The position numbers and the translations under genes were made by a program. Below are positions 5,823-6,068 of a DNA stretch of 6,068 nucleotides, one piece after another. Every line of letters begins with the position of its first letter. Positions within the stretch are counted from its first letter, which is position 1. Under the pieces are notes generated by a model. The model was not told the origin of the DNA, did no database searches, and saw only the letters and a list, made by a program, of their open reading frames with translations. The stretch lies in NCBI GenBank assembly GCA_017416665.1, contig JAFQBO010000318.1:1-6068 (forward strand), read 5' to 3'. This stretch comes from Oscillospiraceae bacterium. GTDB taxonomy: Bacteria > Bacillota > Clostridia > Oscillospirales > Ruminococcaceae.

Positions 5823-6068
5823 TTACAGGTCAACAATATTTGTGATAATACCCTTTGGCAAAAGCTCTATTACCGCAAATGATGGTTTGTTGCCGTCTCT
5901 TGGAATTGAAATACTTCCGGGATTTATGATGTACAATCCGTCATCGTATTCGTTGTGCCTTGCATGTGTGTGTCCGTAAAGCACTATATTTGCACCGTTG
6001 CGGCGTGCCATGTCCTTGAGAACCTCAAGTGAATACTTGACGTTGTGCAGATGACCGTGAACCGCAAA
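5823..6068 (-). CDS. yfcE: YfcE-type metallophosphoesterase, C-terminal part (runs off right edge)
   Basis: The frame is open from base 6068 to the stop at 5823-5825, giving the last 81 residues. I read FAVHGHLHNVKYSLEVLKD upstream of the internal methionine at 6011, so that methionine is not the start. The segment has two calcineurin-like metal-binding signatures, HGH (residues 4-6 of the fragment) and GHTH (34-37), followed by INPGSISIPRDGNKPSFAVIEL, the characteristic YfcE ending. YfcE-family enzymes are small cytosolic phosphodiesterases, manganese-dependent in E. coli and active mainly on model substrates; the physiological substrate is unclear. The N-terminal half, with the remaining metal ligands, lies outside the window. 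It is the upstream member of the yfcE, YfhO-like, Nudix set. Confidence 0.92.
   Translation of the reverse strand, partial: FAVHGHLHNVKYSLEVLKDMARRNGANIVLYGHTHARHNEYDDGLYIINPGSISIPRDGNKPSFAVIELLPKGIITNIVDL

Overview
The window looks like chromosomal core DNA of a Clostridia-type Firmicute, most like the Ruminococcus/Oscillospirales group. The evidence is a Firmicutes-type SpoVG, a YfhO-family membrane protein, a MurC with Firmicutes-like motifs, strong AGGAGG-type ribosome binding sites at about 8 nt spacing, and moderate-to-low GC with very AT-rich spacers. The genus assignment is an inference from overall resemblance and was not computed.

Layout, left to right. Positions 1-420 hold the first 140 codons of a U32-family peptidase-like protein (minus strand, running off the left edge). 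Its start overlaps the end of zapA (413-772, minus). A 123-bp AT-rich spacer upstream of zapA carries a candidate promoter, a stem-loop at the predicted 5' end of the transcript, and an A/T-only inverted repeat touching the murC stop codon. murC (896-2311, minus) is followed by a 99-bp divergent intergenic region and then spoVG (2411-2689, plus), the only plus-strand gene. spoVG converges on a minus-strand cluster of three genes: a Nudix hydrolase of ADP-ribose pyrophosphatase type (2790-3323), a large YfhO-family polytopic membrane protein (3325-5775), and the C-terminal part of a YfcE-type metallophosphoesterase (5823 to the right edge). In transcription order that cluster is yfcE, YfhO-like, Nudix, with gaps of 47 and 1 nt.

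The 100-bp convergent spacer between spoVG and the Nudix gene is almost filled by a REP-like inverted pair (2710-2785). Two 28-bp arms each fold into a perfect 9-bp hairpin. They differ at four positions that form two compensated base pairs.

Functionally the window joins cell-envelope and division genes (MurC for peptidoglycan precursors, ZapA for FtsZ ring assembly, SpoVG as a global regulator often tied to envelope traits, YfhO for probable extracytoplasmic glycosylation) with housekeeping hydrolases (Nudix, YfcE) and a probable RNA-modification protein (U32). I found no tRNA, rRNA, CRISPR array, insertion sequence, prophage or defence genes, and no convincing new multi-gene system. The best non-coding signal is the REP-like pair.
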